A stretch of DNA of 64,000 nucleotides from Defluviitalea phaphyphila (GCF_001466305.1 NZ_JWID01000002.1:71344-135343), one strand, 5' to 3'. Shown: positions 41,679 to 50,715, numbered from the stretch's first letter. The notes: generated from the sequence alone by a model not told the origin. Numbers and translations: made by a program.

Positions 41679-43178
41679 ATGAATACAAGAGAAATACAGC
41701 AAAAAACATCTATCTGGATGTCTATGGAAAGAGCTACAAAAGAACAAAGGGATAGAGCGGAAAAATATTATGAAAAAGAATTAATGCCTTTAATTATAGA
41801 AAGCTTTATTAACAGGGGAAAGAATATTATTAATAAACCAGAATATATGATTTTATCTGTAGGAACTTCCTATGAACCTTTGGTACTTTCTTTAAAATTA
41901 TTAAATCCTAACAAAGTATTATTTTTATATACTGAAAAAACAGAAGAAAAAATCGATAAAATATTGGAATTTGTAAATTTAAAAGCAAGCCAATTTAATA
42001 AAGAAAAAGTTGAAGAAACAAATTCTTTAATAATATATCAAAAAATTAAAAAAGTTTATTTAGAATGGGGAAAGCCTGAAAAAATATATGTTGATTTTAC
42101 AGGAGGAACAAAGGCCATGTCAGCAGCTACTGCCATGGCCGGAGCTATGTTAGGAGCTCAATTAATTTATATAGGAAATAAGGAATATTTAAAGGATTTT
42201 AGAAAACCATATCCTGGCACAGAATTTTTAGAAAAAGTACAAAATCCTTACAATGTTTTTGGAGATATAGAAGAGGAAAGAGCTAATGATTTATTAAATC
42301 AACATGATTATGTAGGAGCAAGAAAGATATTTGAATCTTTAGTTGATAAAGTGCCAGATCCTAATAAAAAAGAGTATTTTTATGTACTATATTTAATTAC
42401 TTCAGCATATGAATACTGGGATTCCTTAGAGTTTAATAAAGCTTTATTAAATATGAATAAGGCAATAGAAGAAATAGAAAAATATTCTTTATTAAATTCT
42501 AAGTTTATAATGTTAGATAAATTAGAATTATTAAGAAAACAAAGTGAATTTTTAGAGATAATGACTAATAATACTAAAAAAATTAGGAAAAATAATCCTA
42601 TGGCAATACTTTTGAAAATAGAAGAAATACTTCCTCTTATGTTTACAGTATATCATAATGCTAAAAGAAGAAGTGAACAGGAAAAATATGATATGGCATC
42701 TTTATTATTATATAGACTTTTAGAGATGATAATGCAAAGAAGATTAGTTACTTATGAAATAGATGTTTCAAGACCCATATATAATAAGATTTTTAAAAAT
42801 AGAAATGAGTTAAATATTTTTAAAAATAAAGTAATTGAATATAGAAAAAAAGTTTATGGGAAAAATATAAACATAAATCTTCCTAATAATATTACTTTAA
42901 TGGAAGGATATATTCAGTTAGCAGCTCTTAAAGATAAATTAATCTATGAAACTGATAAAATTAAATTTTTAAAAAGTATTTTTAACAAAATAAAAATACG
43001 CAATTATAATATATTTGCTCATGGATTTTACTCTTTAACTCAAGAAGAATATAAGGATTTTGAGAATTTTGTGCTAAATATTTTTGAACATTTTTGTAAA
43101 ATAGAAGGAGTCGATAAGAAGAAATATGAATATTATATGAAATTTATTCATCCAAAAGAATCAAAATATTATCAGTAG
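41679..43178 (+). CDS. CARF-HEPN ribonuclease, Csm6-like (TIGR02710 type)
   Basis: A 499-residue protein. CARF elements are YMILSVGTSYEPLVL and VDFTGGTKAMSAA (from Val138). A helical, TPR-like middle (about residues 190-400) follows. The C-terminal HEPN motif is R-x6-H (Arg441 to His448, RNYNIFAH). It is a second cyclic-oligoadenylate-activated RNase whose CARF pocket and catalytic spacing differ from the preceding one, so the two may answer to different ring sizes. The N-terminal 50 residues are an extra helical segment. It is the last gene of the operon, 17 bp after csx1. No ring nuclease gene is seen in the window. Confidence 0.87.
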   Translation: MNTREIQQKTSIWMSMERATKEQRDRAEKYYEKELMPLIIESFINRGKNIINKPEYMILSVGTSYEPLVLSLKLLNPNKVLFLYTEKTEEKIDKILEFVNLKASQFNKEKVEETNSLIIYQKIKKVYLEWGKPEKIYVDFTGGTKAMSAATAMAGAMLGAQLIYIGNKEYLKDFRKPYPGTEFLEKVQNPYNVFGDIEEERANDLLNQHDYVGARKIFESLVDKVPDPNKKEYFYVLYLITSAYEYWDSLEFNKALLNMNKAIEEIEKYSLLNSKFIMLDKLELLRKQSEFLEIMTNNTKKIRKNNPMAILLKIEEILPLMFTVYHNAKRRSEQEKYDMASLLLYRLLEMIMQRRLVTYEIDVSRPIYNKIFKNRNELNIFKNKVIEYRKKVYGKNININLPNNITLMEGYIQLAALKDKLIYETDKIKFLKSIFNKIKIRNYNIFAHGFYSLTQEEYKDFENFVLNIFEHFCKIEGVDKKKYEYYMKFIHPKESKYYQ

Positions 43179-43357
43179 AATTTTTTAAAATTAATAATCT
43201 GATAAAAATTGATTTTAGGATATTTAGTTTTTTACTAAATATTATATTATAAAATATATTAACTTTAGAATAAATATCAAATACAATGGATGAAAACATA
43301 TAAATATTTTATTTATATTTGTATATTTTGTAAAAAAATAATGTAATAATATTTTAA

Positions 43358-43418
43358 AAGCTTCAGTATTGTAATTCTACATTTTATAAAAATATAAAAG
43401 TAGTAAATACTGAAGCTT
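43358..43418. terminator. Composite inverted repeat between the CRISPR operon and comM
   Basis: AAGCTTCAGTATT at 43358-43370 and its perfect complement at 43406-43418, with a shorter nested repeat (CTAC/GTAG) inside the 35-nt loop. On the minus strand it begins 8 bases after the comM stop and is followed by TTTTAAAATATT, so it is a likely comM terminator; the convergent CRISPR transcript could use it too. The T-run is weak. Confidence 0.6.
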
Positions 43419-43426
43419 AATTTATG

Positions 43427-44956
43427 TTAAGCCCAATATTTTCTATCTAAACTTCTATACTGTATAGCTTCACTTAGATGTTGAAGTCCAATTTTTTCTT
43501 CTCCTTCTAAATCTGCAATAGTTCTTGATACTTTAAGGATTCTATGATATGCTCTAGCACTTAAATTAAGTTTTTCAAAAGCATTTTTAAGTAAGTCTCT
43601 TTCTTCTTTTCCTAAAACACAATATTTATCAATTTGAGAAGCACTAAGTTGTGCGTTAAAGTAAATAGATTCATTTTTATATCGTTCTTGTTGTATTTTT
43701 TGTGCCTGCAAAACCCTTTTTTTAATACTAGCAGAAGATTCACTTTTTTCTTTAACATCTAAATCATCATATTTAACAGGGGAAGCTTCTACATGAATAT
43801 CTAATCTATCTAATAAGGGACCAGATATTTTTGATAAATATTTTTTAACTTGTTCAGGTTGACAATGGCATTTTTCATCATCTCCTAAATAACCACAGGG
43901 GCATGGATTCATAGAACAAACAAGCATAAAACTAGCAGGATATGTTAGGGTAGCATTTACTCTAGATATGGTGACTTCTCTATCTTCTAAAGGTTGTCTT
44001 AAAACTTCTAGAACATTTTTATTAAATTCTGGTAATTCATCTAAAAATAGCACTCCATAATGGGATAAACTTACTTCGCCAGGTTTAGGAATTCGTCCTC
44101 CTCCAATTAAAGCACTATTAGATACTGTATGGTGAGGTGCTCTAAAGGGTCTTGAGGTTATTAATGATTTTTTATTAGGAAGGAGGCCTGTGACACTATA
44201 TATTTTTGTTATTTCAATACTTTCTTCAAAAGATAGGTCAGGAAGAATAGTAGGAAGTCTTCTAGCCATCATAGTTTTTCCAGAGCCAGGAGGGCCAATC
44301 ATAAGTACATTATGAGATCCAGCAGCAGAAATTTCTAAGGCTCTTTTAACATGTTCTTGTCCTTTAACATCTGCAAAGTCTAAAGTATTGTTAGTATTGT
44401 TTTTCATAAGGGAGTTTATATCTATAATAGTTCTAGGAATAATTTCTTCTTTTTTTAAATGATTTATAGCTTCTTTTAATGTATGTACTCCTATTACTTC
44501 TATGTCTTCTACAATAGCTCCTTCTTCCGCATTTTCAAAAGGAACTATACATTGTTTAATTCCTTTTTTTAGAGCTGAATATACCATAGGTAAAATACCA
44601 TTAACAGGTCTTACTTTTCCATCTAAGGAGAGTTCTCCTATTATCATAGTTGAATCTAAAATTTCTTTATCTATAGGGTCGTTACAGCTAATAATGCCAA
44701 TGGCAATAGGAAGGTCAAAAGCAGAGCCTTCTTTTTTAGTGTCTGCAGGAGCTAGATTAACAGTAATTCGTTTTATTGGAAATAGAAATTCTGAATTTTT
44801 TATAGCAGCTCTCACTCTTTCTTTAGATTCTCTAATAGATGAATCAGGAAGCCCTACAAGATCAAACCCAGGTAGTCCTTCACTTAAATCTACTTCTACA
44901 TCTACAAGATAACCATTAATTCCGTAAAGAGCACAACTTTTTATTTTACTAATCAT
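43427..44956 (-). CDS. comM: ComM/YifB family Mg-chelatase-like AAA+ ATPase
   Basis: A 509-residue protein. The N-terminal Lon-protease-like domain carries GLPGFDLVGLPDSSIRES and VNLAPAD. The AAA+ module has Walker A GPPGSGKTMMARR and Walker B LFLDELPEF, and a zinc segment with CSMNPCPCGYLGD follows. ComM is a hexameric helicase that promotes branch migration when transformed DNA recombines. The ATG at 44956 (reading left) follows an AAAGGAG site. It is divergent from dprA, another DNA-uptake recombination gene, with 257 bp between, and is the only real minus-strand gene here. Confidence 0.95.
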   Translation of the reverse strand: MISKIKSCALYGINGYLVDVEVDLSEGLPGFDLVGLPDSSIRESKERVRAAIKNSEFLFPIKRITVNLAPADTKKEGSAFDLPIAIGIISCNDPIDKEILDSTMIIGELSLDGKVRPVNGILPMVYSALKKGIKQCIVPFENAEEGAIVEDIEVIGVHTLKEAINHLKKEEIIPRTIIDINSLMKNNTNNTLDFADVKGQEHVKRALEISAAGSHNVLMIGPPGSGKTMMARRLPTILPDLSFEESIEITKIYSVTGLLPNKKSLITSRPFRAPHHTVSNSALIGGGRIPKPGEVSLSHYGVLFLDELPEFNKNVLEVLRQPLEDREVTISRVNATLTYPASFMLVCSMNPCPCGYLGDDEKCHCQPEQVKKYLSKISGPLLDRLDIHVEASPVKYDDLDVKEKSESSASIKKRVLQAQKIQQERYKNESIYFNAQLSASQIDKYCVLGKEERDLLKNAFEKLNLSARAYHRILKVSRTIADLEGEEKIGLQHLSEAIQYRSLDRKYWA

Positions 44957-45213
44957 TTTTTTCTCCTTTAACTTTAAATGTATTTTAATTAATAAAAAAT
45001 TTATAATATTTTTATTATGGTTTAAAATTATTAATTAATATCAATTATATTATTCCACATTTTTACAACACGTATAACTAAATTTTAAAATTATATTGAT
45101 ATTTAAATAAAAAATAGTAAAATATATAATATTATATCTTATAGAAAAATATGGTTTAAAATATAGATTATACAAATAAAGAGTATTAATAATAATAAAA
45201 GGTGGATGATAAT

Positions 45214-46326
45214 ATGAATAATGATAGAGATGGTTATTTATATTGGATTTGGATAACTACTATAAAGGGAATAAGAAAAAATATTATAAAAAAACTTTTA
45301 AATTATTTTAAAACTCCAGAAAATATATGGGAACAAAATTTAGAAGAATTAAAGTTTAGATTTAAATTATCAGATAAAGAAATTAGTATTTTTGAAAAGT
45401 CAAAAGATCTTACATTAATAGAAAAATGGATAAAAAAATTAGAACAAAAAAATATTTCTTATTATCCTATAAATCATCCTAATTATCCAGATATTTTAAA
45501 AAACATTCCTAATCCTCCTTTAGGTATTTATGTTAAAGGAAATACAATACCTTTTAAAAAAAGATATCTTGGCATAGTAGGAACAAGAAATTGTTCTGAA
45601 TATGGACGAAGAGTAGCAAGTAAATTGTCAAAAGAACTTTCTTCTAAAGGAATAGGAATTATTAGTGGTTTAGCAAAAGGAATTGATACGGTTGCTCATA
45701 AAAGTACTTTAGAAGTAGATGGATTTACAATTGCTGTTTTAGCTAATGGAGTTGATATATGTTATCCAAAATGTAATATGGAATTAATGAAAAAAATAGA
45801 AGAAAAAGGTACTATAATTTCTGAGTTTCCTCCTGGTACAAGACCTATTCCAGGATTTTTCCCTTTAAGAAATAGGATAATTAGTGGACTTAGTCAGGGA
45901 GTTATTGTTATTGAGGCAGGAGAAAAAAGTGGAGCTCTTATTACAGCAGATTTAGCCTTAGAACAGGGGAAAGAAGTATTTGCAGTTCCTGGGAATATCT
46001 TTAATAAATCTAGTATAGGAACTAATAAACTTATTCAGCAAGGAGCAAAATTAGTAATGAATATAGATGATATTTTAAGTGAAATTATGGATAATTTTTA
46101 TATAAACCAGTATAATAAAGAATTACAATATAAAGAAAAAATAATTAATAGACTTGCAAAGGAAGAAAATATGGTATATGATTGTATAAGTTTTGAGCCT
46201 TCCCATATTGATATTTTATCTAGTAAAACTCAATATCCTATGAATAAACTTCAAAGTATACTTACATTGTTAGAGCTAAAAGGATTAATAAAGCAATTAC
46301 CGGGTAAGAGATTTATACGAAGTTAA
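45214..46326 (+). CDS. dprA: DNA processing protein DprA
   Basis: A 370-residue protein that loads RecA onto incoming single-stranded DNA. A SAM-like helical N-terminus precedes the Rossmann-like core: GIVGTRNCSEYGRRVA, ISGLAKGIDTVAH, LANGVDICYP, FPLRNRIISGLSQG, EAGEKSGALITADLALEQG and VPGNI. A winged-helix C-terminus follows. The ATG at 45214 lies 7 bases after AAAGGTGG; the GTG at 45202 overlaps that site. It is the first gene of the dprA-topA block conserved in Firmicutes. Confidence 0.96.
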   Translation: MNNDRDGYLYWIWITTIKGIRKNIIKKLLNYFKTPENIWEQNLEELKFRFKLSDKEISIFEKSKDLTLIEKWIKKLEQKNISYYPINHPNYPDILKNIPNPPLGIYVKGNTIPFKKRYLGIVGTRNCSEYGRRVASKLSKELSSKGIGIISGLAKGIDTVAHKSTLEVDGFTIAVLANGVDICYPKCNMELMKKIEEKGTIISEFPPGTRPIPGFFPLRNRIISGLSQGVIVIEAGEKSGALITADLALEQGKEVFAVPGNIFNKSSIGTNKLIQQGAKLVMNIDDILSEIMDNFYINQYNKELQYKEKIINRLAKEENMVYDCISFEPSHIDILSSKTQYPMNKLQSILTLLELKGLIKQLPGKRFIRS

Positions 46327-46341
46327 TAATGGAGGGGTATT

Positions 46342-48405
46342 ATGGCAAAATATTTAGTTATCGTAGAGTCTCCAGCTAAAGCAAAAACAATTAAAAAATT
46401 TTTGGGGAGATCTTTTAAAGTGGAAGCGTCCATGGGACATGTTAGAGATTTGCCTAAAAGTCAATTAGGAGTAGATATAGAAAAAGATTTTGAACCTAAA
46501 TATATAACTATTAGAGGAAAAGGTGAATTATTAAAAAAATTAAGAAAGGAAGCTAAAGCCGTAGATAAAGTTTATTTAGCAACTGACCCAGATAGAGAAG
46601 GGGAAGCTATATCTTGGCATTTATATCATGCCCTTGGATTAGAAGAAGAAAAAACTAGTAGAATTACGTTTAATGAAATAACTAAAAATACAGTTAAAAA
46701 TTCTATTAAAGAAGCAAGAAAAATTAATATGAATCTTGTAGATGCTCAACAAGCAAGAAGAGTTTTAGATAGAATAGTAGGATATAAAATAAGTCCACTT
46801 CTTTGGAGAAAGGTTAGAAAAGGGCTTAGTGCAGGAAGAGTTCAATCAGTAGCTTTAAGATTAATTTGTGACAGAGAAGAAGAAATTAGAAATTTTATTC
46901 CAGAAGAATATTGGACTATAGAAGCGAATTTTATGACTTCTGAAAATAAAAATTTTAGTGCAAAGTTCTATGGTTTAAAAGATAAAAAAATAATAATTCA
47001 TTCAAAAGAAGAAGTTGATGATATTCTTAAGGAAATAAAAGATAAAAAATATATAGTAGAAGAAGTTAAAAAAGGAGAGAGGATAAAAAATCCAGTTGAA
47101 CCTTTTACAACCAGTACTCTTCAACAAGAAGCTTCTAAATATCTAGGATTTTCCACTCAGAAAACCATGAGAATTGCACAACAATTATATGAAGGAATTG
47201 ATTTAAAAGATGAAGGGACAGTAGGTCTTATTACCTATATTCGTACGGATTCTGTAAGAATTTCTAAAGAAGCTCAAGAACAGTGTAGAGAATATATTGA
47301 AAATGTTTTTGGGGAAAAATATATAAATTCAAAAAAATCATTATATAAAAGTAAAGAGAATGCTCAAGACGCTCATGAAGCTATTAGACCTTCTTATGTG
47401 AATAAAAATCCAAAAGAAATAAAAGACTCATTGTCAAAAGACCAATATAAACTTTATGAATTAATATGGAGAAGATTTGTAGCTAGCCAAATGGCTCCAG
47501 CTAAGTATGATACTTTTTCTATTAAAGTAAGTGCAGGGAAGTATTTTTTTACTACTTCAGGATCTTCTCTTAAATTTGATGGTTTTCTTTCAGTTTATAA
47601 TAGAGAGGAAGAAAAAGAAACAAAAGTAGGATTTGATATAAAAGAAAACGAAGAGTTAAAATTAATAAATTTAAAAGAAAAGCAACATTTTACCCAACCT
47701 CCAGCAAGATATACAGAAGCATCTTTAGTAAAAACTTTAGAAGAAAATGGTGTAGGAAGACCAAGTACTTATGCTCCTACCATCACTACTATTTTAGCTA
47801 GAGGATATGTAGTAAAAGAAAACAAAGCTATTTGTCCAACTGAATTAGGAGAAATAGTGAATGATATTTTAAAAAAATATTTTGAAAAAATTGTAGATGT
47901 TGATTTTACAGCGCATATGGAAGAACAATTAGATGAAGTGGAAAATGGGGATGTACCGTGGAAAAAAATTATTAGAGAATTTTATCCTGACTTTGAAGAA
48001 ACTTTAAAAATTGCTGAAAAGGAAATAGGAAATATAAATTTAGAAGAAGTAACAGATATTATTTGCGAAAATTGTGGAAGAAATATGGTTGTTAAATATG
48101 GAAGATATGGAAAGTTTCTAGCTTGTCCTGGATTTCCAGAATGTAAAAATACAAAGCCTTTATATGAAGAAGCAGGTGTTAATTGTCCTGTTTGCGGAGG
48201 AAAAGTTATAATAAGAAAAACAAAAAAGGGGAAAAAATACTATAGTTGTGAAAATAGTCCTAAATGTAATTTTATGTCTTGGGATAAACCTACTGGTGAA
48301 AAATGTCCAGAATGTGGTAGTTTTTTAGTGGAAAAAGGAAAAAAACAGGTTAATATATTTTGTAGTAATAAAGAATGTTCTTATAAAAGAACAAGTAAAA
48401 AATAA
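46342..48405 (+). CDS. topA: DNA topoisomerase I TopA
   Basis: A 687-residue type IA topoisomerase that relaxes negative supercoils. The Toprim domain starts YLVIVESPAKAKTI, with DPDREGEAISWH. The active-site Tyr299 is in GLITYIRTDS. Three C-terminal zinc-ribbon domains are intact: CENCG...CPGFPEC, CPVCG...CENSPKC and CPECG...CSNKEC. Length is normal. It follows dprA by 15 bp. In Bacillus, trmFO, xerC and hslVU lie between topA and codY; here codY follows directly. Confidence 0.97.
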   Translation: MAKYLVIVESPAKAKTIKKFLGRSFKVEASMGHVRDLPKSQLGVDIEKDFEPKYITIRGKGELLKKLRKEAKAVDKVYLATDPDREGEAISWHLYHALGLEEEKTSRITFNEITKNTVKNSIKEARKINMNLVDAQQARRVLDRIVGYKISPLLWRKVRKGLSAGRVQSVALRLICDREEEIRNFIPEEYWTIEANFMTSENKNFSAKFYGLKDKKIIIHSKEEVDDILKEIKDKKYIVEEVKKGERIKNPVEPFTTSTLQQEASKYLGFSTQKTMRIAQQLYEGIDLKDEGTVGLITYIRTDSVRISKEAQEQCREYIENVFGEKYINSKKSLYKSKENAQDAHEAIRPSYVNKNPKEIKDSLSKDQYKLYELIWRRFVASQMAPAKYDTFSIKVSAGKYFFTTSGSSLKFDGFLSVYNREEEKETKVGFDIKENEELKLINLKEKQHFTQPPARYTEASLVKTLEENGVGRPSTYAPTITTILARGYVVKENKAICPTELGEIVNDILKKYFEKIVDVDFTAHMEEQLDEVENGDVPWKKIIREFYPDFEETLKIAEKEIGNINLEEVTDIICENCGRNMVVKYGRYGKFLACPGFPECKNTKPLYEEAGVNCPVCGGKVIIRKTKKGKKYYSCENSPKCNFMSWDKPTGEKCPECGSFLVEKGKKQVNIFCSNKECSYKRTSKK

Positions 48406-48536
48406 AATATATTCTTGATTTTATATATAAAAAAAGTAAAGTTTTTAAATAAATTTATTGTATAACTTGTTTTTTTGTATAATTAATGATAAGATATATT
48501 TGAAAGAAAAGAGTAACTATTTAGAAAAATTTTACA

Positions 48537-48567
48537 ATAAAGTTGACTAAGTCAGCTTTATTTTTTT
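48537..48567 (+). terminator. Rho-independent terminator after topA
   Basis: ATAAAGTTGAC at 48537-48547 and GTCAGCTTTAT at 48551-48561 (11 bp, one G-U pair), a 3-nt loop and seven T residues to 48567. codY then needs its own promoter within the next 120 bp; I do not see a strong one. Confidence 0.85.
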
Positions 48568-48630
48568 GAAAACTAAATTGAGATAGAGGTGAAAATATAA
48601 AAAAATATATTTGCAATTGTATAAAGTAAG

Positions 48631-48645
48631 AATTTTTAGAACAGA
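48631..48645 (+). promoter_or_regulatory. Candidate CodY box upstream of codY
   Basis: AATTTTTAGAACAGA matches the CodY consensus AATTTTCWGAAAATT at 11 of 15 positions, with the left half nearly perfect, 47 bp before the codY start. A second 11-of-15 match lies at 48516-48530. In DNA this AT-rich such matches arise by chance fairly often. Confidence 0.3.
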
Positions 48646-48692
48646 ATATTAGACAGATAGAAATAAAAAATACTTTTAGAGGAGGAAATAAT

Positions 48693-49469
48693 ATGTCAGT
48701 AGAACTATTAGAGAAAACAAGAAAGGTAAATAGATTATTACAGCACTCAGGATCGGACCCAGTTATATTTAATGATATATGTAAAGTACTTAGTGAAGTT
48801 TTATCTTCTAATTCACTTATTATAAGTAAAAAAGGTAAAATTTTAGGAATACATTATATTGATTCTTCTAGTGTTTTATTAAATGCTGAAGAAGATAAAT
48901 TAGGAAGTTTTATTGAATCTCAGTTTAATGATAAATTATTAAATATTATTGAAACTAAAGAAAATATATTATTATCTGAATTTAATTTACAAGGGTATCA
49001 AAATGACATAAGTAAATATAATAGTACTATTATTCCTATTAGTGCAGGAGGAGAAAGATTAGGAACTCTTTTATTGTATAAAGAAGAAGGAGAATATATT
49101 ACAGAGGATTTAATTTTAGGAGAATATGGGGCAACTGTAGTAGGATTAGAAATACTTCGTTCTCAAAGTGAAGAAACAGCTGAAGAAATTAGAAAGACAA
49201 CTATTGTAAAATCTGCCATAGGAACTTTATCCTATTCAGAGTTAGAAGCAATACTTCATATATTTGAAGAATTAAATGGGTCAGAAGGATTATTGGTAGC
49301 TAGTAAAATTGCAGATAGAGTTGGAATTACAAGATCTGTTATTGTTAATGCTCTTAGAAAATTTGAAAGTGCTGGAGTAATTGAATCCCGTTCTTTAGGG
49401 ATGAAAGGAACCTATATAAAGGTTTTAAATGATGTTCTTTTAGATGAATTAAATAAACTTAGAAGATAA
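48693..49469 (+). CDS. codY: GTP- and branched-chain-amino-acid-sensing global regulator CodY
   Basis: A 258-residue pleiotropic repressor. The N-terminal GAF domain (residues 1-155, with [16 protein letters not shown], and [15 protein letters not shown]) binds Ile/Leu/Val. The winged helix near residues 200-245 ([33 protein letters not shown]) is the highly conserved DNA reader. It represses nutrient, motility and competence genes in rich conditions. It sits directly before the flagellar operon, as in Bacillus, where CodY represses fla/che. An AGAGGAGG site precedes the start. Confidence 0.97.
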   Translation: MSVELLEKTRKVNRLLQHSGSDPVIFNDICKVLSEVLSSNSLIISKKGKILGIHYIDSSSVLLNAEEDKLGSFIESQFNDKLLNIIETKENILLSEFNLQGYQNDISKYNSTIIPISAGGERLGTLLLYKEEGEYITEDLILGEYGATVVGLEILRSQSEETAEEIRKTTIVKSAIGTLSYSELEAILHIFEELNGSEGLLVASKIADRVGITRSVIVNALRKFESAGVIESRSLGMKGTYIKVLNDVLLDELNKLRR

Positions 49470-49492
49470 AACAGTAAAATAATAAAAATTGT

Positions 49493-49521
49493 AAAAAAGC
49501 AGCAAAAGCTGCTTTTTTTTT
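49493..49521 (+). terminator. Rho-independent terminator after codY
   Basis: AAAAAAGCAGC at 49493-49503 and GCTGCTTTTTT from 49508, with a 4-A loop and a T-run to 49521. Confidence 0.95.
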
Positions 49522-49618
49522 ATAAATTTTTATTTTAATTTATATTTTATAAATTTTATGCAATAAATTTTTACTATGAATTTTTTTGAAATAGGTCGAA
49601 TTTATCAATGAAATATAG

Positions 49619-49647
49619 TTGCCCTTTTGTTATGTGCTGTGTATAAT
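49619..49647 (+). promoter_or_regulatory. Sigma-A promoter of the flagellar operon
   Basis: TTGCCC at 49619-49624 and TATAAT at 49642-49647 with a 17-bp spacer; TGTG before the -10 adds a near extended -10. It would give a leader of about 220 nt to flgB. Confidence 0.7.
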
Positions 49648-49683
49648 GTAAACAAAAGTATTTTTAAATAAAGATTTGGAGAA

Positions 49684-49698
49684 TTTTTTCTAAAAATG
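49684..49698 (+). promoter_or_regulatory. Possible CodY box in the flagellar leader
   Basis: TTTTTTCTAAAAATG matches AATTTTCWGAAAATT at 11 of 15 positions with the central TTTTC-W-n-AAAA intact. It lies about 30 bp after the expected transcription start, where binding would block elongation. Weak on sequence alone. Confidence 0.3.
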
Positions 49699-49708
49699 TC
49701 AAACATAA

Positions 49709-49736
49709 TATAAAAATAAATTAAAATGCCGAGTAA
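49709..49736 (+). promoter_or_regulatory. Sigma-D-like flagellar promoter candidate
   Basis: GCCGAGTAA at 49728-49736 resembles the sigma-D -10 GCCGATAT and stands out in this AT-rich gap. The -35 at 15 bp is TATA (3 of 4 to TAAA); a perfect TAAA lies at 13 bp. Confidence 0.4.
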
Positions 49737-49875
49737 GATTTTGCAATAAAATTACTTATAATAATTTTATTAAATTCTTAAAAATTTTATTTAATTTATA
49801 TAATAAATTAAAATATATTTTATAAAAAATTAGCGATTTAGTAAAATATCATAGTTAAATAAAAGGAGGGATTTA

Positions 49876-50250
49876 ATGTTATTTAATAATTTATATTCTA
49901 ATGTAAATATTTTAGAGAAAGCATTAGATGCTTCATGGCTTAGAAATGAGGCAATTGCTAGTAATATTGCCAATGCAGATACTCCAGGATATAAAAGAAA
50001 GGATGTGGAATTTGAGAAATATTTAAATGAAGCTATAAAATTTAATAAATCTATACATGAAATAGATACAGACAAAATTAATCCTAAAATAATTACAGAA
50101 TATAGTAATCTAAAAAATCGAATGGATGAAAACAATGTAGATATTGACGTAGAAATGACTGAAATGGCAAAAAATAGTATAAAATACAATACTTTAATTT
50201 CTCAAGTATCAAATCAATTTAAAAGAATTAGTATTGTATTAGGAAAATAG
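49876..50250 (+). CDS. flgB: Flagellar basal-body rod protein FlgB
   Basis: A 124-residue proximal rod protein. The rod/hook N-terminal motif is SNIANADTPGYKRKDVEFE (residues 34-52), and the C-terminal helix with NNVDIDVEMTEMAKNSIKYN is characteristic. It assembles on the MS ring and starts the rod. It is the first gene of the flagellar operon, behind a GGAGGG site. The length is normal. Confidence 0.96.
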   Translation: MLFNNLYSNVNILEKALDASWLRNEAIASNIANADTPGYKRKDVEFEKYLNEAIKFNKSIHEIDTDKINPKIITEYSNLKNRMDENNVDIDVEMTEMAKNSIKYNTLISQVSNQFKRISIVLGK

Positions 50251-50271
50251 ATTAAGAAAGGAGTCACTTAA

Positions 50272-50715
50272 ATGTCTTTTTTTAACGCAATGAATATAAG
50301 TGCTAGTGGTCTTACAGCCCAAAGACTTAGAATGGATGTTATCTCTCAAAATATAGCAAATGTTAATACGACAAGAACTGAAAGTGGAGAGCCATATAGA
50401 AGAAAAACAGTATTATTTGAAGAAAAAAAAGATTATGTATCTTTTGATTCTATTTTAAAAAATCAGATAAATAGTTTTAATGGGTCAGGAGTTAGAGTAA
50501 CAGATATTGTAGAGGATGATTCAGATTTTCAGTTAGTTTATGATCCAGAGCATCCAGATGCCGATGAAAATGGATATGTAAGAATGCCAAATGTTAATAT
50601 TATTGAGGAAATGGTAAATATGATATCTGCAAATAGATCTTACGAAGCTAATGTAACAGCTATGAATACAAATAAAAGTATGGCACTTAAAGCATTAGAA
50701 ATAGGAAATTATTAG
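50272..50715 (+). CDS. flgC: Flagellar basal-body rod protein FlgC
   Basis: A 147-residue rod protein. It has the N-terminal ASGLTAQRLRMDVISQNIANVNT signature, a middle VRVTDIVEDDSDFQLVYDPEHPDA segment and the C-terminal VNIIEEMVNMISANRSYEANV helix shared by rod and hook proteins. It follows flgB by 21 bp and is exported by the flagellar type III apparatus without a cleaved signal. Confidence 0.97.
   Translation: MSFFNAMNISASGLTAQRLRMDVISQNIANVNTTRTESGEPYRRKTVLFEEKKDYVSFDSILKNQINSFNGSGVRVTDIVEDDSDFQLVYDPEHPDADENGYVRMPNVNIIEEMVNMISANRSYEANVTAMNTNKSMALKALEIGNY

Larger units (their letters stand above)
49470..49875. other. 406-bp regulatory region between codY and flgB
   Basis: No gene is seen. 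It contains the codY terminator (49493-49521), a sigma-A-type promoter (49619-49647), a possible CodY box (49684-49698) and a sigma-D-like -10 element (49728-49736). GGTCGAA near 49594 matches the Spo0A box TGTCGAA at 6 of 7. Bacillus fla/che is controlled by the same set of factors. Confidence 0.6.

Noticed and set aside
43220-43242. ATATTTAG/CTAAATAT hairpin as the CRISPR operon terminator
   Set aside because: The stem is all weak pairs but two and no T-run follows; it is not convincing alone.
32525-43427. CRISPR array within or beside the cas operon
   Set aside because: No direct repeat of 25-40 bases recurs at regular spacing anywhere between nrdD and comM; only one repeat-like unit is present.
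44502-44912. Plus-strand frame opposite comM
   Set aside because: It is a shadow of the conserved ComM N-terminal domain, with no ribosome site.
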